Shown here: positions 25,200 through 34,181 of the stretch, piece after piece | How positions within the stretch are numbered: the stretch's first letter is position 1 | Layout: the number at the start of each line of letters is the position of its first letter | Origin: DTWD01 sp963662965 | GTDB taxonomy: Bacteria; Acidobacteriota; Vicinamibacteria; Vicinamibacterales; UBA8438 | Assembly (NCBI GenBank): GCA_963662965.1 | Contig: OY759970.1 | Location: forward strand, 2,418,001 to 2,482,000 | DNA: 64,000 nt | Direction of reading: 5' to 3' | Notes under the pieces: generated by a model | Database searches by the model: none | Seen by the model: only the letters and a program-made list of their open reading frames with translations | What the model was told of the DNA's origin: nothing | Made by a program: the position numbers and the translations under genes

Positions 25200-27787
25200 A
25201 CATGATCCCGAAGGACGGCGGCAACCAGTTCAGCGGGTCGGCGTATGTCGGCTTCACGCTGAACGAGTCGTGGCAGGCCGACAACTTCACCGACAAGATT
25301 CGGGACCTCGGCCTGACGTCGAACCAGGGCGTGACGAACATCCACGACATCAACCCGGCGATCGGCGGCCCGCTCGTTCGGGACAAGTTGTGGTTCTTCA
25401 CCTCGTACCGCGACATCTCGGTCGACGAACTCTTCCCGGGCGGGTTTCTCCCGACCTTCAAGTCGGACGCGACTCCGGCGCAGCTCGCCGACTACTTCGA
25501 CGTGGGTGCCACTGTGTCGTGCACGTCTGGCACCACGGGATGCACGTCATCTCATCCGGCGGTCGCCTCGGTCAGGCCGGCCGTGCTGAACCAGCATGTA
25601 AAGAGCGGCCTGCTGCGCTTGACGGCGCAGGTCACGCCGCGGAACAAGGTGAGTGCATATCTCGACCGGATCTTCAAGTCGAAGGACCGCGAGTTCAGCG
25701 CGACCCGCGAGCCGATCCTGGCGTCGGGCAACCGCGACCCGGCCAAGGCGAATTACCACACGGCGCAGTTCAAGTGGACGTCGACGCTCAGCAGCCGCTC
25801 GCTGCTCGAAGTCGGCTACTCGCAGGTCTATGAGCGGTTGCTCATCGGGCACCAGCCGAACATTCCGATCGCAGACGGCGGCGCGGGCCGCGAGACGCGG
25901 TTTGAGCCCCCGAGCGACCTGCGGACCTGTATCCGGACGCCGTGCTACTGGGATGCGGGCTATGACCAGACGCGGCCGTGGTTCGCGGAAACCGTCCTGG
26001 GCGACCTGTCGACCGGCCGACAGACCCGTAACTGGTGGGGCGACATCTGGATCACGCCGTCCGACCGGTATGTGCCGAGCGCGTCGTTCTCGTATGTGAC
26101 CGGCTCGCACAACTTCAAGGCCGGCATGCAGTATTCGTTCGGTAACGACGGCGACACCCGCGAGCGGAACGGGCATATGAACACGCGGCCGTACGGCGGC
26201 CTTCCGCAGCCCGGGTCGACGGAAGATCGATCCCGTGTCGACGTGCTCAACTACCCGGTCAGCTGGAACACCAGTGTGTTCTATGACGCGGGGATCTACT
26301 TCCAGGACACCTACACGATCGATCGGTTGACGATCAACGCCGGCCTCCGGATCGACAAGTTCAAATCCGGGACCGACACGTTCCGGACGGGCGACCTGAA
26401 CCAAGGCCGGTTCATCAACGCGCGGAGCGCGCCAGCCTTCGATCAGCCGCCGTTCTGGACCGACTACAACCAGCGGTTCAGCGCGGTCTACGACCTGTTC
26501 GGGGACGCGCGGACGGCGCTGAAGTTCTCGATGAACAAGTTCGTGCGGCCGTATGCCAGTGGCCATGCCGAGCGCTACTCGCCCTACCGCGAGCGGGGTG
26601 ACGGCCGTGACTGGTTCGACTGCGCGCTCAATCCGGCGATGCATACCGCCGGGGCGGCCGGGAACACCACCGACTGTGCCACCGCGGCCCAGCTGGGTGG
26701 TCTCGCGGCGCCGGCGTCGTTCTACCTGGCCCAGAACTACGACGGCATCGCGCAGGACCATGAAATTGGGCTGCTGAACAATGCCTCCGTATTCGCCGAG
26801 GGGAACGTCGCGCAATCGGGTGCGCGGCCGTCGCTCGACCTCCAGCGGGAGTACAACTGGGAGTACAGCGCGAGCATCCAGCACGAGATCGCGCCGCGCG
26901 TCTCGATGACCGTGGCGTACTATCGCCGGGTGTTCTCCGACATCGAGTCGCGGGACAACCGGGCGATCACGTCGTGCAACCAGTTGACGGCCGCCGTCGG
27001 CGTGCCCTGTGGCAGCTGGCAGCCGTTCAACCTGACGTTCAACGACCCGTCGGGTCGGATGGCGTATCTGAGCGGCATCGGACAAGGCGTGGACATCACC
27101 AACGCCTCGTTCCTCGCGTTCAACCGCGACCCGGCGACCCAAGGGTTGACGGACTTGCTGGATGTCAGTTCGGACGTCAACCACAACTACTACAACGGCT
27201 TCGAGATAAGCATGCAGGCGCGGCTCCCGAACGGCGGGACCGTGTTTGGTGGTTGGACGGCGCATCAGACCGTCCAGGACACCTGCGGCCTCACCGCGAA
27301 TCCGAACGGCGTGAACCAGGAGGACATCATCCGGGACGACGAGGATATCCTCCGGGGTGGCCGCTTCTGCGACCAGAGTGCGCTGGGGATTCCGTTCCGC
27401 AACGACTTCAAGCTGTTCGGCGCGTATCCGCTGCCGGGCGACTTCGAGTTCAGCGGGTCGCTCCAGGCCTACTCGGGCGCCGAGCGGGAGGCCCGTTGGT
27501 CCGTTCCGTCCAGCTACTTCCCGAACGGACAGCGGACGCAGGGCACGACGGTGCAGCTGTTCTCGCCGGGCACCAACTACTTCGACTACTGGACACAGAT
27601 CGACATCGCCATCCGGAAGCTCTTCCGCTTCGGCGGGTATGAGTCGTCGGTGCAGATGGACATCTACAACCTGATGAACGCCGCCTCGATCGTCGACGAG
27701 AACGACGCCTACGGCAGCTCCTACGGTCGGCCGACCCGGCTCCTGCAGGGTCGTCTGGCGCGTTTGGCCTTCCAGATCAAGTGGTAG
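25142..27787 (+). pseudogene. TonB-dependent receptor, plug end and beta-barrel (3' part)
   Basis: 881 codons continue the receptor: SPAEVQAGGLRLNMIPKDGG is the canonical plug end, INPAIGGPLVRDKLWFFTSY the start of the barrel, and the last strand LARLAFQIKW ends in the aromatic residue needed for outer-membrane insertion. With 24495-25199 it forms one receptor of about 1097 residues, typical of the large acidobacterial SusC-like/CarboxypepD-reg receptors that import oligomers with TonB energy. Only a TTG could start this piece and it lacks a signal peptide, so as sequenced it would not be functional. A strong terminator follows at 27835. Confidence 0.85.
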
Positions 27788-27834
27788 GCATCATCTGGTA
27801 GTCTGACGTTCAGCCGACGCTGAACGGTGTGTTC

Positions 27835-27870
27835 GGGCCGGTGGGGCATCCCCCACCGGCCCTTTTTTTT
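27835..27870 (+). terminator. Rho-independent terminator after the TonB receptor
   Basis: A perfect 12-bp stem, GGGCCGGTGGGG (27835-27846) with CCCCACCGGCCC (27851-27862), has a 4-base loop and is followed by T8 (27863-27870). A smaller hairpin GTTCAGC/GCTGAAC lies at about 27809-27826. Confidence 0.9.
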
Positions 27871-28057
27871 GCCTACGCCTACTGCCGCCCAGGCCGTGGC
27901 GTGCCGCCGGCTCCTCCAGCGTTCCGGTTGGAGCGCGTTCCGGAATGGGACACGTGCGGAACATATCAGGACCGCCCACACGTTCTTACGACGCTTCTGT
28001 CATGCGGTGCTCGCTCATGCATCATGACTGTCCGGTACAGCACTTGCTCCTGAGCGT

Positions 28058-28407
28058 GTTAGGGGTGTCGAACGCCTACCGGGTGTCCTGGTCGTCGAGG
28101 CGCCCGACGCCTGGAAAGCGCTCGAGATCTGTTGCATGCGTGCAGACGAGGTGGACCTGCTGATTACCGACGTCGCCATGCCGCAGATGTACGGGTTTGC
28201 GTTAAGCGAGATCATCGACGCGCTTCGACCGGCAACCCCGCTGCTGTATATGACGGGCAATCCCGCCACGGTCGAGAGCCTCCGGCAGCAGCGGGTGCGC
28301 GCGCATTGGTCCTTGCTGCTCAAGCCGTTCACTCCCGCCCAGCTGTTGGGTCGTGTCGGCCAGATCGTCAAGGCGAGCGGCCATACACCTAGCGAGCGCA
28401 GCGAGGG
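28058..28407 (+). pseudogene. Truncated response-regulator receiver domain
   Basis: The frame reads VLVVEAPDAWKALEIC, then DEVDLLITDVAMPQMYGFAL (phosphoacceptor Asp), then ATPLLYMTGNP (Thr) and LLLKPFTPAQLLGRVGQIV (Lys), the core of a receiver domain. The N-terminal acidic pocket is missing and no proper start is present; ATG 28136 would begin within helix 1. There is no stop before the tRNA-Ser gene: the frame runs antisense through the tRNA to 28558. The gene looks cut at both ends. Confidence 0.5.
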
Positions 28408-28497
28408 TGGCGGAGAGAGTGGGATTCGAACCCACGGTAGAGTTGCCCCTACACACGCTTTCCAAGCGTGCTCCTTCAACCACTCGGACATCTCTCC
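28408..28497 (-). tRNA. tRNA-Ser (anticodon GGA), CCA encoded
   Basis: On the minus strand the acceptor GGAGAGA (28497-28491) pairs with TCTCTCC. The anticodon stem CACGC/GCGTG closes the loop TTGGAAA, anticodon GGA. A long variable arm and the T arm GTGGG-TTCGAAT-CCCAC are present. CCA is encoded at 28410-28408. Confidence 0.95.
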
Positions 28498-28606
28498 GTG
28501 GGGGTGGGCGCCGGCGGCCAAGCAAAGTGTAGCAGTCTCACCGGTCACCGCGTCTTGATCGTCTCACGGCGGCGACGTAGACTGGCACGTCCTCTCCCGT
28601 GGTGAC

Positions 28607-28730
28607 GGGTCGCACCGCGGCTCGGACCCCTGTGCAATCTCAGCCTACGAACCGCGTCAGGGCCGGAAGGCAGCAGCGCTAAGTAGTCCCTGACATGTGC
28701 CGCAGGTTTCTCCGGGCCGCGGTGGGACCC
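28607..28730 (+). ncRNA. ffs: Signal recognition particle RNA (4.5S type)
   Basis: The invariant SRP domain IV appears as GTCAGGGCCGGAAGGCAGCA near 28654-28673, with the returning strand TCCCTGAC. The outer stem GGGTCGCACCGCGGCTCGG at 28607 pairs with CCGGGCCGCGGTGGGACCC ending at 28730. The size is about 124 nt, the short bacterial form without an Alu domain. It lies upstream of dnaX, a common location. It binds Ffh for membrane-protein targeting. Confidence 0.9.
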
Positions 28731-28779
28731 GTAGCGGCGGGGCAGGTCTAAACGACGCCACGACGCCGACACACGACCG

Positions 28780-30585
28780 ATGGCCTACCAAGTGCTCGCT
28801 CGCAAGTACCGCCCGCAGCGGTTCGACGACGTCGTCGGCCAGCGCGGCGTGACGCAAACCTTGCGGAACGCGCTCACCCAGGGCCGGCTGGCTCAAGCCT
28901 TCGTGTTCGCTGGCCCGCGCGGGATCGGCAAGACGACAACGGCGCGAATCCTGGCCCGCGCCCTCAACTGTGAGCAGGGCCCGACGGCCGACCCGTGCGG
29001 CACGTGCGATGCGTGCGTCGAGATCGCAGAAGGCCGCGACATCGACGTTCTCGAGATCGACGCCGCCACGCACACGCAGGTGGAGAACATCCGCGAGGTG
29101 ATCATCAGCGGCCTGGCCATGGCCCCGGTGCGGGATCGCTACAAAATCTTCATCATCGACGAAGTGCACCAGCTGTCGAGCCACTCGTTCAACGCGCTCC
29201 TCAAATCGATCGAAGAGCCGCCGCCGCACGTGATGTTCATGATGGCGACGACCCAGCTCGCAAAGATTCCCGAGACAATCCGTTCGCGGTCACAGGTCTA
29301 CGAGCTCCGAACGATCAGCCGGCGGCAGATTGCCGACCAGCTCCGGTCGATCGCCGACGCCGAATCGATCACCGTGAACGACGCCGCGCTCGATCTGATC
29401 GCGCGTGGGGCCGACGGCAGCATGCGGGACGCGCAGAGCGCGCTCGACCAGGTGCGTGCGTTCGCCGGTGATGCGATCACGGTCGACGATGTGTCGACGA
29501 TGCTCGGCCTGATCGGTCGGGATCCGGTCCTCGATATCGTCGCCGCGGTCGTGGAGGAAGACGCGACCGTGATCTTCGATCTCGCGGGACGCTTCGTAGA
29601 GGCCGGTTACGACCTCCGGCTGGTGTGCCGCGAGCTCTCCCGTGTCGTGCGCGATCTGCTCGTGGTGGCCATCGACCCGGCGCGGGCGGACGACCCGGAG
29701 ATCGCGGGCGAGGGAGAACGCGACCGTCTCGTCGAGTTGTCGCGGCGATTCTCGCGTGAAGACTTGATGCGGGCGTTCGATGTGATTGCGCGCGCCGAAT
29801 TCGAGATCCGGAGTGCGACGCAGCCACGGTATCACCTCGAGATGGCGCTGCTGCGATGGATGCACCTGCGCAAACTCGTGCCGCTCACCGACCTCCTGGA
29901 GGGTCGTGCGCCTGCGGCTGGATCGGGCGCCGCTGGTGGCGGCGGGCGGTCCGCCACACCACGGCGGCAGACGCCGGCGTCGTCGTCATCGTCAGCGCCG
30001 CCGGTTCGACGACCGAAGCGCGCGTCAGCGACCGCGCCCCCGGCGGCTCCCGCCACGGCTCCGCCGGAGCCACCCCTGCCGGCCGACGACGCGCCGCCGC
30101 CACCCTCCGACGCTCCAGCCGGCGATCCGGCCGAGCGGGTCGACCAGAAGGCGGCGCTCATGGCCGAGATCAAGCGGGCCAAGAAGTTTTTCTACGGCAC
30201 GGTCGTGGCGCAGGCCCAGCGGATCGAGTTGACGGAGAGGGGCCTGATGTTTGCCTTCACGCCGGCGCAGAAAACGCTGGCCAATCAGCTGGCGCAGAAC
30301 ACGCCGTGGCTCGAGGCGACCGCCGAGAAGGTGCTGGGGCGGAAGGTCTCCGTGAGCAGCGAGCAAAGGGCGGCGGGGTCTAATCCTGGGTGGACGCCTG
30401 AGCGGGTGGCCGAGTCGCCCGAGCCGGCAGCGGAGCCGGGCCACCAATCTGAGCTGGCGCCCGACGCGCCGAAGAGCGACGGCGCGCAATCGGACGCGCT
30501 CCGCGCGCGCGCCATGGGCGACACGTTCGTCAAAGCGACGCTCGATGTGTTCTCGGCCGAAATCGATGACGTGCAGAAGCTGTGA
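28780..30585 (+). CDS. dnaX: DNA polymerase III subunits gamma and tau
   Basis: 601 residues. The clamp-loader ATPase starts MAYQVLARKYRPQRFDDVVG. It has the Walker A FAGPRGIGKTTTA, four zinc-binding cysteines in CEQGPTADPCGTCDACVEI, the Walker B KIFIIDEVHQLS and the sensor MMATTQLAKIPETIRSR. Residues 385-450 are a Pro/Ala/Ser-rich linker and the C-terminus is tau-like. It loads the sliding clamp at the replication fork. It leads the conserved dnaX-ybaB-recR order directly after ffs. Confidence 0.96.
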   Translation: MAYQVLARKYRPQRFDDVVGQRGVTQTLRNALTQGRLAQAFVFAGPRGIGKTTTARILARALNCEQGPTADPCGTCDACVEIAEGRDIDVLEIDAATHTQVENIREVIISGLAMAPVRDRYKIFIIDEVHQLSSHSFNALLKSIEEPPPHVMFMMATTQLAKIPETIRSRSQVYELRTISRRQIADQLRSIADAESITVNDAALDLIARGADGSMRDAQSALDQVRAFAGDAITVDDVSTMLGLIGRDPVLDIVAAVVEEDATVIFDLAGRFVEAGYDLRLVCRELSRVVRDLLVVAIDPARADDPEIAGEGERDRLVELSRRFSREDLMRAFDVIARAEFEIRSATQPRYHLEMALLRWMHLRKLVPLTDLLEGRAPAAGSGAAGGGGRSATPRRQTPASSSSSAPPVRRPKRASATAPPAAPATAPPEPPLPADDAPPPPSDAPAGDPAERVDQKAALMAEIKRAKKFFYGTVVAQAQRIELTERGLMFAFTPAQKTLANQLAQNTPWLEATAEKVLGRKVSVSSEQRAAGSNPGWTPERVAESPEPAAEPGHQSELAPDAPKSDGAQSDALRARAMGDTFVKATLDVFSAEIDDVQKL

Positions 30586-30634
30586 ATTCTGAACCGTGAA
30601 CTCTGAACCAAGACCCGACGGGACTACCAGTCTC

Positions 30635-30937
30635 ATGGATATTCAACAAATGATGAAGCAGGCGCAGCTGATGCAGGATCGCCTGCAGCGCGAGCTCGCC
30701 GAGACGGAAATCGAGGCGACGGCCGGCGGCGGCATGGTGACCGTCGTGATGAACGGCGTGAAGCAATTGCGCGCCGTCACCATCGACCCGGAGGTTGTCT
30801 CGAAGGACGATGTCGAGATGCTGCAGGACCTCATCGTGGCGGCGATCAACGACGCGCAACGCAAGGTGGATGAGGAAGTCGCCGGGAAGATGGGCGGGAT
30901 GATGGGTGGTCTCAAGATCCCCGGACTCGCCGGATGA
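30635..30937 (+). CDS. ybaB: YbaB/EbfC nucleoid-associated protein
   Basis: 100 residues from ATG 30635 (MDIQQMMKQAQLMQDRLQRE). Family features are the N-terminal helix with MMKQAQ, then TAGGGMVTVVMNG and VSKDDVEMLQDLIVAAINDA. It binds DNA as a dimer. The gap to dnaX holds a short near-repeat (TTCTGAACCGTGAACTCTGA) of unknown meaning. The stop overlaps the recR start as ATGA. Confidence 0.93.
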   Translation: MDIQQMMKQAQLMQDRLQRELAETEIEATAGGGMVTVVMNGVKQLRAVTIDPEVVSKDDVEMLQDLIVAAINDAQRKVDEEVAGKMGGMMGGLKIPGLAG

Positions 30938-31530
30938 AGGAGCTCGGCCCGCTCCGCGCGCTGGTCGACCAGCTGCAGCGGCTGCCTGGTATCGGCGAGA
31001 AGGGGGCGCAGCGGCTGGCGTTCCATCTGTTGCGCGAGCCGCGCGACGACGTCGAGGCGCTCATCGACGCCATGCGCGCCGTCAAGGAGCAGATCACCTA
31101 CTGCTCGGTCTGTCATAACATCACCGACACCGACCCCTGTTACTACTGCACGCACGACGGACGCGACCGCGCGGTCATCTGTGTCGTCGAGGATCCCCAC
31201 AACGTCAACGCCGTCGAGAGGACGCACGAATTCAACGGGATGTATCACGTCCTGATGGGTGCCCTCTCGCCGCTCCAGGGGATCGGTCCGGACGATCTGC
31301 GAATCAAGAGTCTCCTCGAGCGTGTCAGCGGCGGGGAGGTGCAGGAAGTCATCCTCGCCACCAACCCCACTGTCGAGGGCGAGGCCACGGCGATCTATCT
31401 GGCCAAGCTGCTGAAACCGCTCGTCGTTCGCGTGACCCGCATCGCGATGGGGCTGCCGGTCGGCAGCGACCTCGACTACGTCGACGACGTCACGATCCAC
31501 AAGGCGATGGAAGGGCGGCGCGAGTTGTAG
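30934..31530 (+). CDS. recR: Recombination mediator RecR
   Basis: 198 residues, normal length. It has a helix-hairpin-helix (QLQRLPGIGEKGAQRLAFHL), a zinc finger CSVCHNITDTDPCYYC and a Toprim domain (AVICVVEDPHNVNAVERT). With RecF/RecO it loads RecA at gaps. It overlaps ybaB by 4 bp (ATGA). It is followed by GC-rich repeat copy B and a convergent gene. Confidence 0.96.
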   Translation: MKELGPLRALVDQLQRLPGIGEKGAQRLAFHLLREPRDDVEALIDAMRAVKEQITYCSVCHNITDTDPCYYCTHDGRDRAVICVVEDPHNVNAVERTHEFNGMYHVLMGALSPLQGIGPDDLRIKSLLERVSGGEVQEVILATNPTVEGEATAIYLAKLLKPLVVRVTRIAMGLPVGSDLDYVDDVTIHKAMEGRREL

Positions 31531-31545
31531 GCGCGGAGCTTTCAT

Positions 31546-31642
31546 TAGACGAGGCCTGCGGCCCCGAACCCCGCCGCGGTCGCTCGTGGGGGCCCGAAAG
31601 CCCCACGCCCTCCCGCGGGGGCGCGCCGTACGCGCCCTGACT
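31546..31642 (+). repeat. GC-rich palindromic intergenic repeat, copy B
   Basis: Begins TAGACGAGGCCTGCGGCCCC and ends GGCGCGCCGTACGCGCC with CTGACT, closely matching the reverse complement of 15477-15573. It fills the gap between recR and the convergent gene whose stop codon is at 31642-31644, so a two-way terminator function is possible. Confidence 0.6.
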
Positions 31643-33378
31643 CAGACGGGGTCCCGCCCCAGGATCTCCCGGAGGACGCGGGTCGTCGCCGGGGCACGCG
31701 TCGCATGCTCCGGCTGCTCCAGGTCTTGCCGCAGCCGCGTCAACCCCTCCGTATCGTCGACGTCGTACCACGGCGTCATCTGTGCGACCGTGATGCCGGC
31801 GCGCTCCGCGGCGTTCACCGTGTCTTCCAGTGTGGTGGACGTGCTCCAGCGCACATCGGTGAACAGATCCGGAATCGCCTCGCCGTCGCGCGGGGTCGCC
31901 AGCCCCATGAGGTAGTAGCCGCCGTCTGTCGCCGGCCCGAGCACGACGGCCGCATCGCCGATCCGTGCGAGCGCGTCGCGGATGTGCTCGACCGGCAAGG
32001 TCGGGAGGTCGGAGCCGATCATGAGCACCTTCGAGTAGCCGGCGGCAAAAAGATCTTCGAACACCCCACGTTCGCGGGCCCCGAGGTCGCTGCCGCGTTG
32101 GGCGAGCAGCTCGGCCTCGGTGAGACCGACCGACGCGAAGCCGTCGGTGCCGCCCTCCGGTGCGTAGGCCACCCGGACCGCCACACCGGGTAGTCCGCGA
32201 CAGGCGGCCAGCGTGTCTCCCAGGAATGCCGCATAGAGCTGGCGCCGGGCGGACTCCGTCGGGATCGTGGTGCTCAGTCGGCTCTTCGGCACCGATGTGC
32301 CGAGTGGTGCGCGGGCCATCACCGCTACCACCGCCCCTTGACCTTGGCCGGGCCAGACTCGGGCCTTGAGCTCGGTCAGCGAGAGGCCGCGTCGGACGAG
32401 CGCGACCACCCCGAACGCCGTCCAGACCAGCATCCGACCTTTGCGGACGACCGCCATCGTGACGCCGGCGGTCGCTCCGTACGCGAGGAGGTCCGCGAAC
32501 AGCGCGGTCCCGGCCTCGTCGACCCCGACACGCATCGGCACGAACTTGAAGACGACGTTGATGAATCGGTTGGCCGCCTCCAGCACGAACGCGTCCATCA
32601 CCGTCGGTGGGCGGTCGCTGATGAGCGACAGCACCAGGAAGATCTCGATGATGGCGAGCAGGTGGAAGCTGAAATGAAGCGCGGCCACGACCACGACGCG
32701 CGACCAGTCTCGCGGATAGTCGCGATGCATCCGCAGCTCGATGTCGAGCACACGAGCCGCCGCACGTTCCAACAGGGTGGTCGCGATGCCGAGGCGCGCC
32801 AGCGCGCGAAGCAGTCCGCTCGCCAACGGGATCCGGTTCCACATCAGCCAGTGGAGCCCGGTTACCAACACGGCGAGCGTCACGAGGGGGACCGCCGTGA
32901 TGAGGCTGTCGGCGGCGGGCGGTCGGACGAGGACGAAGAGCGTCACGCCTCCGGCGGCGACCACGACGACGATCGACAGGGTGTAGAAGAGCGTCTCCAC
33001 CGCCAACGCCGGCATCGTGCGACCGAGCGGCGCACGGTCTCTCAGATACAGCGCCTTCACCGGCTCACCCAGCGCCAGACTCAGCGGCGTCAGGTTGCCG
33101 AGCGCATCGCCGGCGAGGACAGCCGGCATGATGTCCCGGAGCCTGAAGCCATGCCCGGCCGGCATGCACCGTAGCCAGGCGAGGGCCCGCGCGACGAACC
33201 GCAGGCCCGCCAGCGCGACCACGATCACGAACGCCCATCCGATACGGACGATCCCGGCGACCACCTCGTCGACGCCGGCCCGCGCCACGAAATAGACGAA
33301 TAGCGCCAGCCCGCCGGCCGCGGCTGCCACGCCGATCAGGCCGGGGTGCCGACGCGTGCGTATGGGAGCAGCGGTCAT
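31642..33378 (-). CDS. LPG-synthase-like membrane domain fused to DUF2064 glycosyltransferase-like domain
   Basis: 578 residues. Residues 1-345 hold seven or eight hydrophobic helices with the UPF0104/lysylphosphatidylglycerol-synthase transmembrane pattern (GEPVKALYLRDRAPLGRT, LEAANRFINVVFKFVPMRVG). Residues 350-578 match DUF2064/TIGR04282: VVAVMARAPLGTSVPKSRLS, VLMIGSDLPTLPVEHIRDAL, VVLGPATDGGYYLMGL and TPWYDVDDTEGLTRL, a nucleotide-sugar-transferase-like fold. The combination suggests transfer of a sugar to a lipid or export of a glycolipid; this is inferred. It is convergent with recR and 60 bp divergent from the gene at 33439. Confidence 0.82.
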   Translation of the reverse strand: MTAAPIRTRRHPGLIGVAAAAGGLALFVYFVARAGVDEVVAGIVRIGWAFVIVVALAGLRFVARALAWLRCMPAGHGFRLRDIMPAVLAGDALGNLTPLSLALGEPVKALYLRDRAPLGRTMPALAVETLFYTLSIVVVVAAGGVTLFVLVRPPAADSLITAVPLVTLAVLVTGLHWLMWNRIPLASGLLRALARLGIATTLLERAAARVLDIELRMHRDYPRDWSRVVVVAALHFSFHLLAIIEIFLVLSLISDRPPTVMDAFVLEAANRFINVVFKFVPMRVGVDEAGTALFADLLAYGATAGVTMAVVRKGRMLVWTAFGVVALVRRGLSLTELKARVWPGQGQGAVVAVMARAPLGTSVPKSRLSTTIPTESARRQLYAAFLGDTLAACRGLPGVAVRVAYAPEGGTDGFASVGLTEAELLAQRGSDLGARERGVFEDLFAAGYSKVLMIGSDLPTLPVEHIRDALARIGDAAVVLGPATDGGYYLMGLATPRDGEAIPDLFTDVRWSTSTTLEDTVNAAERAGITVAQMTPWYDVDDTEGLTRLRQDLEQPEHATRAPATTRVLREILGRDPV

Positions 33379-33438
33379 CGATGGACGGAGGTGGTCCGGT
33401 CGGGACAGGCCGGTCGGCGCACTGGCATAATCAGCGGG

Positions 33439-34074
33439 ATGCCGTCCCTCTCGATCCAGCTGCCTGTCGCCATCATTCTACTTGGCGGCGGGCTGGTGGC
33501 CAGCTTCGCCGGGTACCGGCTGCTACGGGCGATGCTCGCGGTCTACGGCTTCGTCGGCGGCGTCATCATCACGACGCTGTTCGTCGACCAGCTCCAAACG
33601 TGGCTCGCCATCGTCGCGACCATCGTCGGTGGCTTCGCCGGTGCCGTCCTCGCCATTGCGATCTATCTCGCCGGGGTGGCGCTCTTCGGCGCAGGGCTCG
33701 CCGCATTCACGCTCAGCCTCATGATCGACGGCGAGCCCCACGTCTGGGTCCTCCTCGCGACCTCTTTGCTCGGCGCCCTCGTAGCGCTCATGGTGCGCCG
33801 CTACGTGCTGATTGTCGGCACCGCGTTTGTCGGCGGCTGGACGGCGGTGGTCGGCGGCATGGCGCTGTCCCAGCAGGAGGCGGCGCTCGCGGCCACGACC
33901 GGCGATGTCTCCCAGCTCTTTCCGATGGCGCCGCTCGCCGGTCAGACGACATTTGCGCTCGGGTGGGTGGTACTCGGCCTCGTCGGATCGCTCGTGCAGC
34001 TGCGCATGTTGAGCGGCGCGCGCGCGCGCCGCGCGCGCAGGATCGAGAAGCAGGCCAGGGGCGAACAGAAGTGA
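33439..34074 (+). CDS. DUF4203-like multi-pass membrane protein
   Basis: 211 residues from ATG 33439 (MPSLSIQLPVAIILLGGGL); the longer open frame upstream overlaps the promoter region of the divergent gene. About six hydrophobic segments are visible (FAGYRLLRAMLAVYGFVGG, VLLATSLLGALVALMV, VGTAFVGGWTAVVGGMAL), with a basic tail RARRARRIEKQARG. The pattern resembles DUF4203 proteins (TM7S3/TM198-like), function unknown. tRNA-Asn begins 22 bp later. Confidence 0.7.
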   Translation: MPSLSIQLPVAIILLGGGLVASFAGYRLLRAMLAVYGFVGGVIITTLFVDQLQTWLAIVATIVGGFAGAVLAIAIYLAGVALFGAGLAAFTLSLMIDGEPHVWVLLATSLLGALVALMVRRYVLIVGTAFVGGWTAVVGGMALSQQEAALAATTGDVSQLFPMAPLAGQTTFALGWVVLGLVGSLVQLRMLSGARARRARRIEKQARGEQK

Positions 34075-34096
34075 TAGGATCCTGGGCTGCGAGCGT

Positions 34097-34173
34097 TCCT
34101 CAGTAGCTCAATTTGGCAGAGCATCCGGCTGTTAACCGGAGGGTTGTTGGTTCGAGTCCAACCTGAGGAGCCA
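34097..34173 (+). tRNA. tRNA-Asn (anticodon GTT), CCA encoded
   Basis: Acceptor TCCTCAG pairs with CTGAGGA. The anticodon stem TCCGG/CCGGA closes CTGTTAA, anticodon GTT. The T arm is GTTGG-TTCGAGT-CCAAC. CCA is at 34171-34173. Its 3' third is repeated at 59131-59171, marking it as the integration site of the following island. Confidence 0.96.
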
Positions 34174-34181
34174 ATCTTTTC
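34142..34181 (+). repeat. attL-like direct repeat: tRNA-Asn 3' end plus 8 bp
   Basis: Begins GGTTGTTGGTTCGAG and ends CCTGAGGAGCCAATCTTTTC. The copy at 59131-59171 shares the first 15 bases exactly, CCTGAGGAGCCAA and ATCTTTTC, with small indels (TCCAA against TTCCA, CCAAT against CCAAAT). Confidence 0.8.

Noticed and set aside
30586..30634. Short repeated TTCTGAACC/CTCTGAACC between dnaX and ybaB as a regulatory element
   Set aside because: Only two imperfect units in under 40 bp; too short to support a call without other copies.
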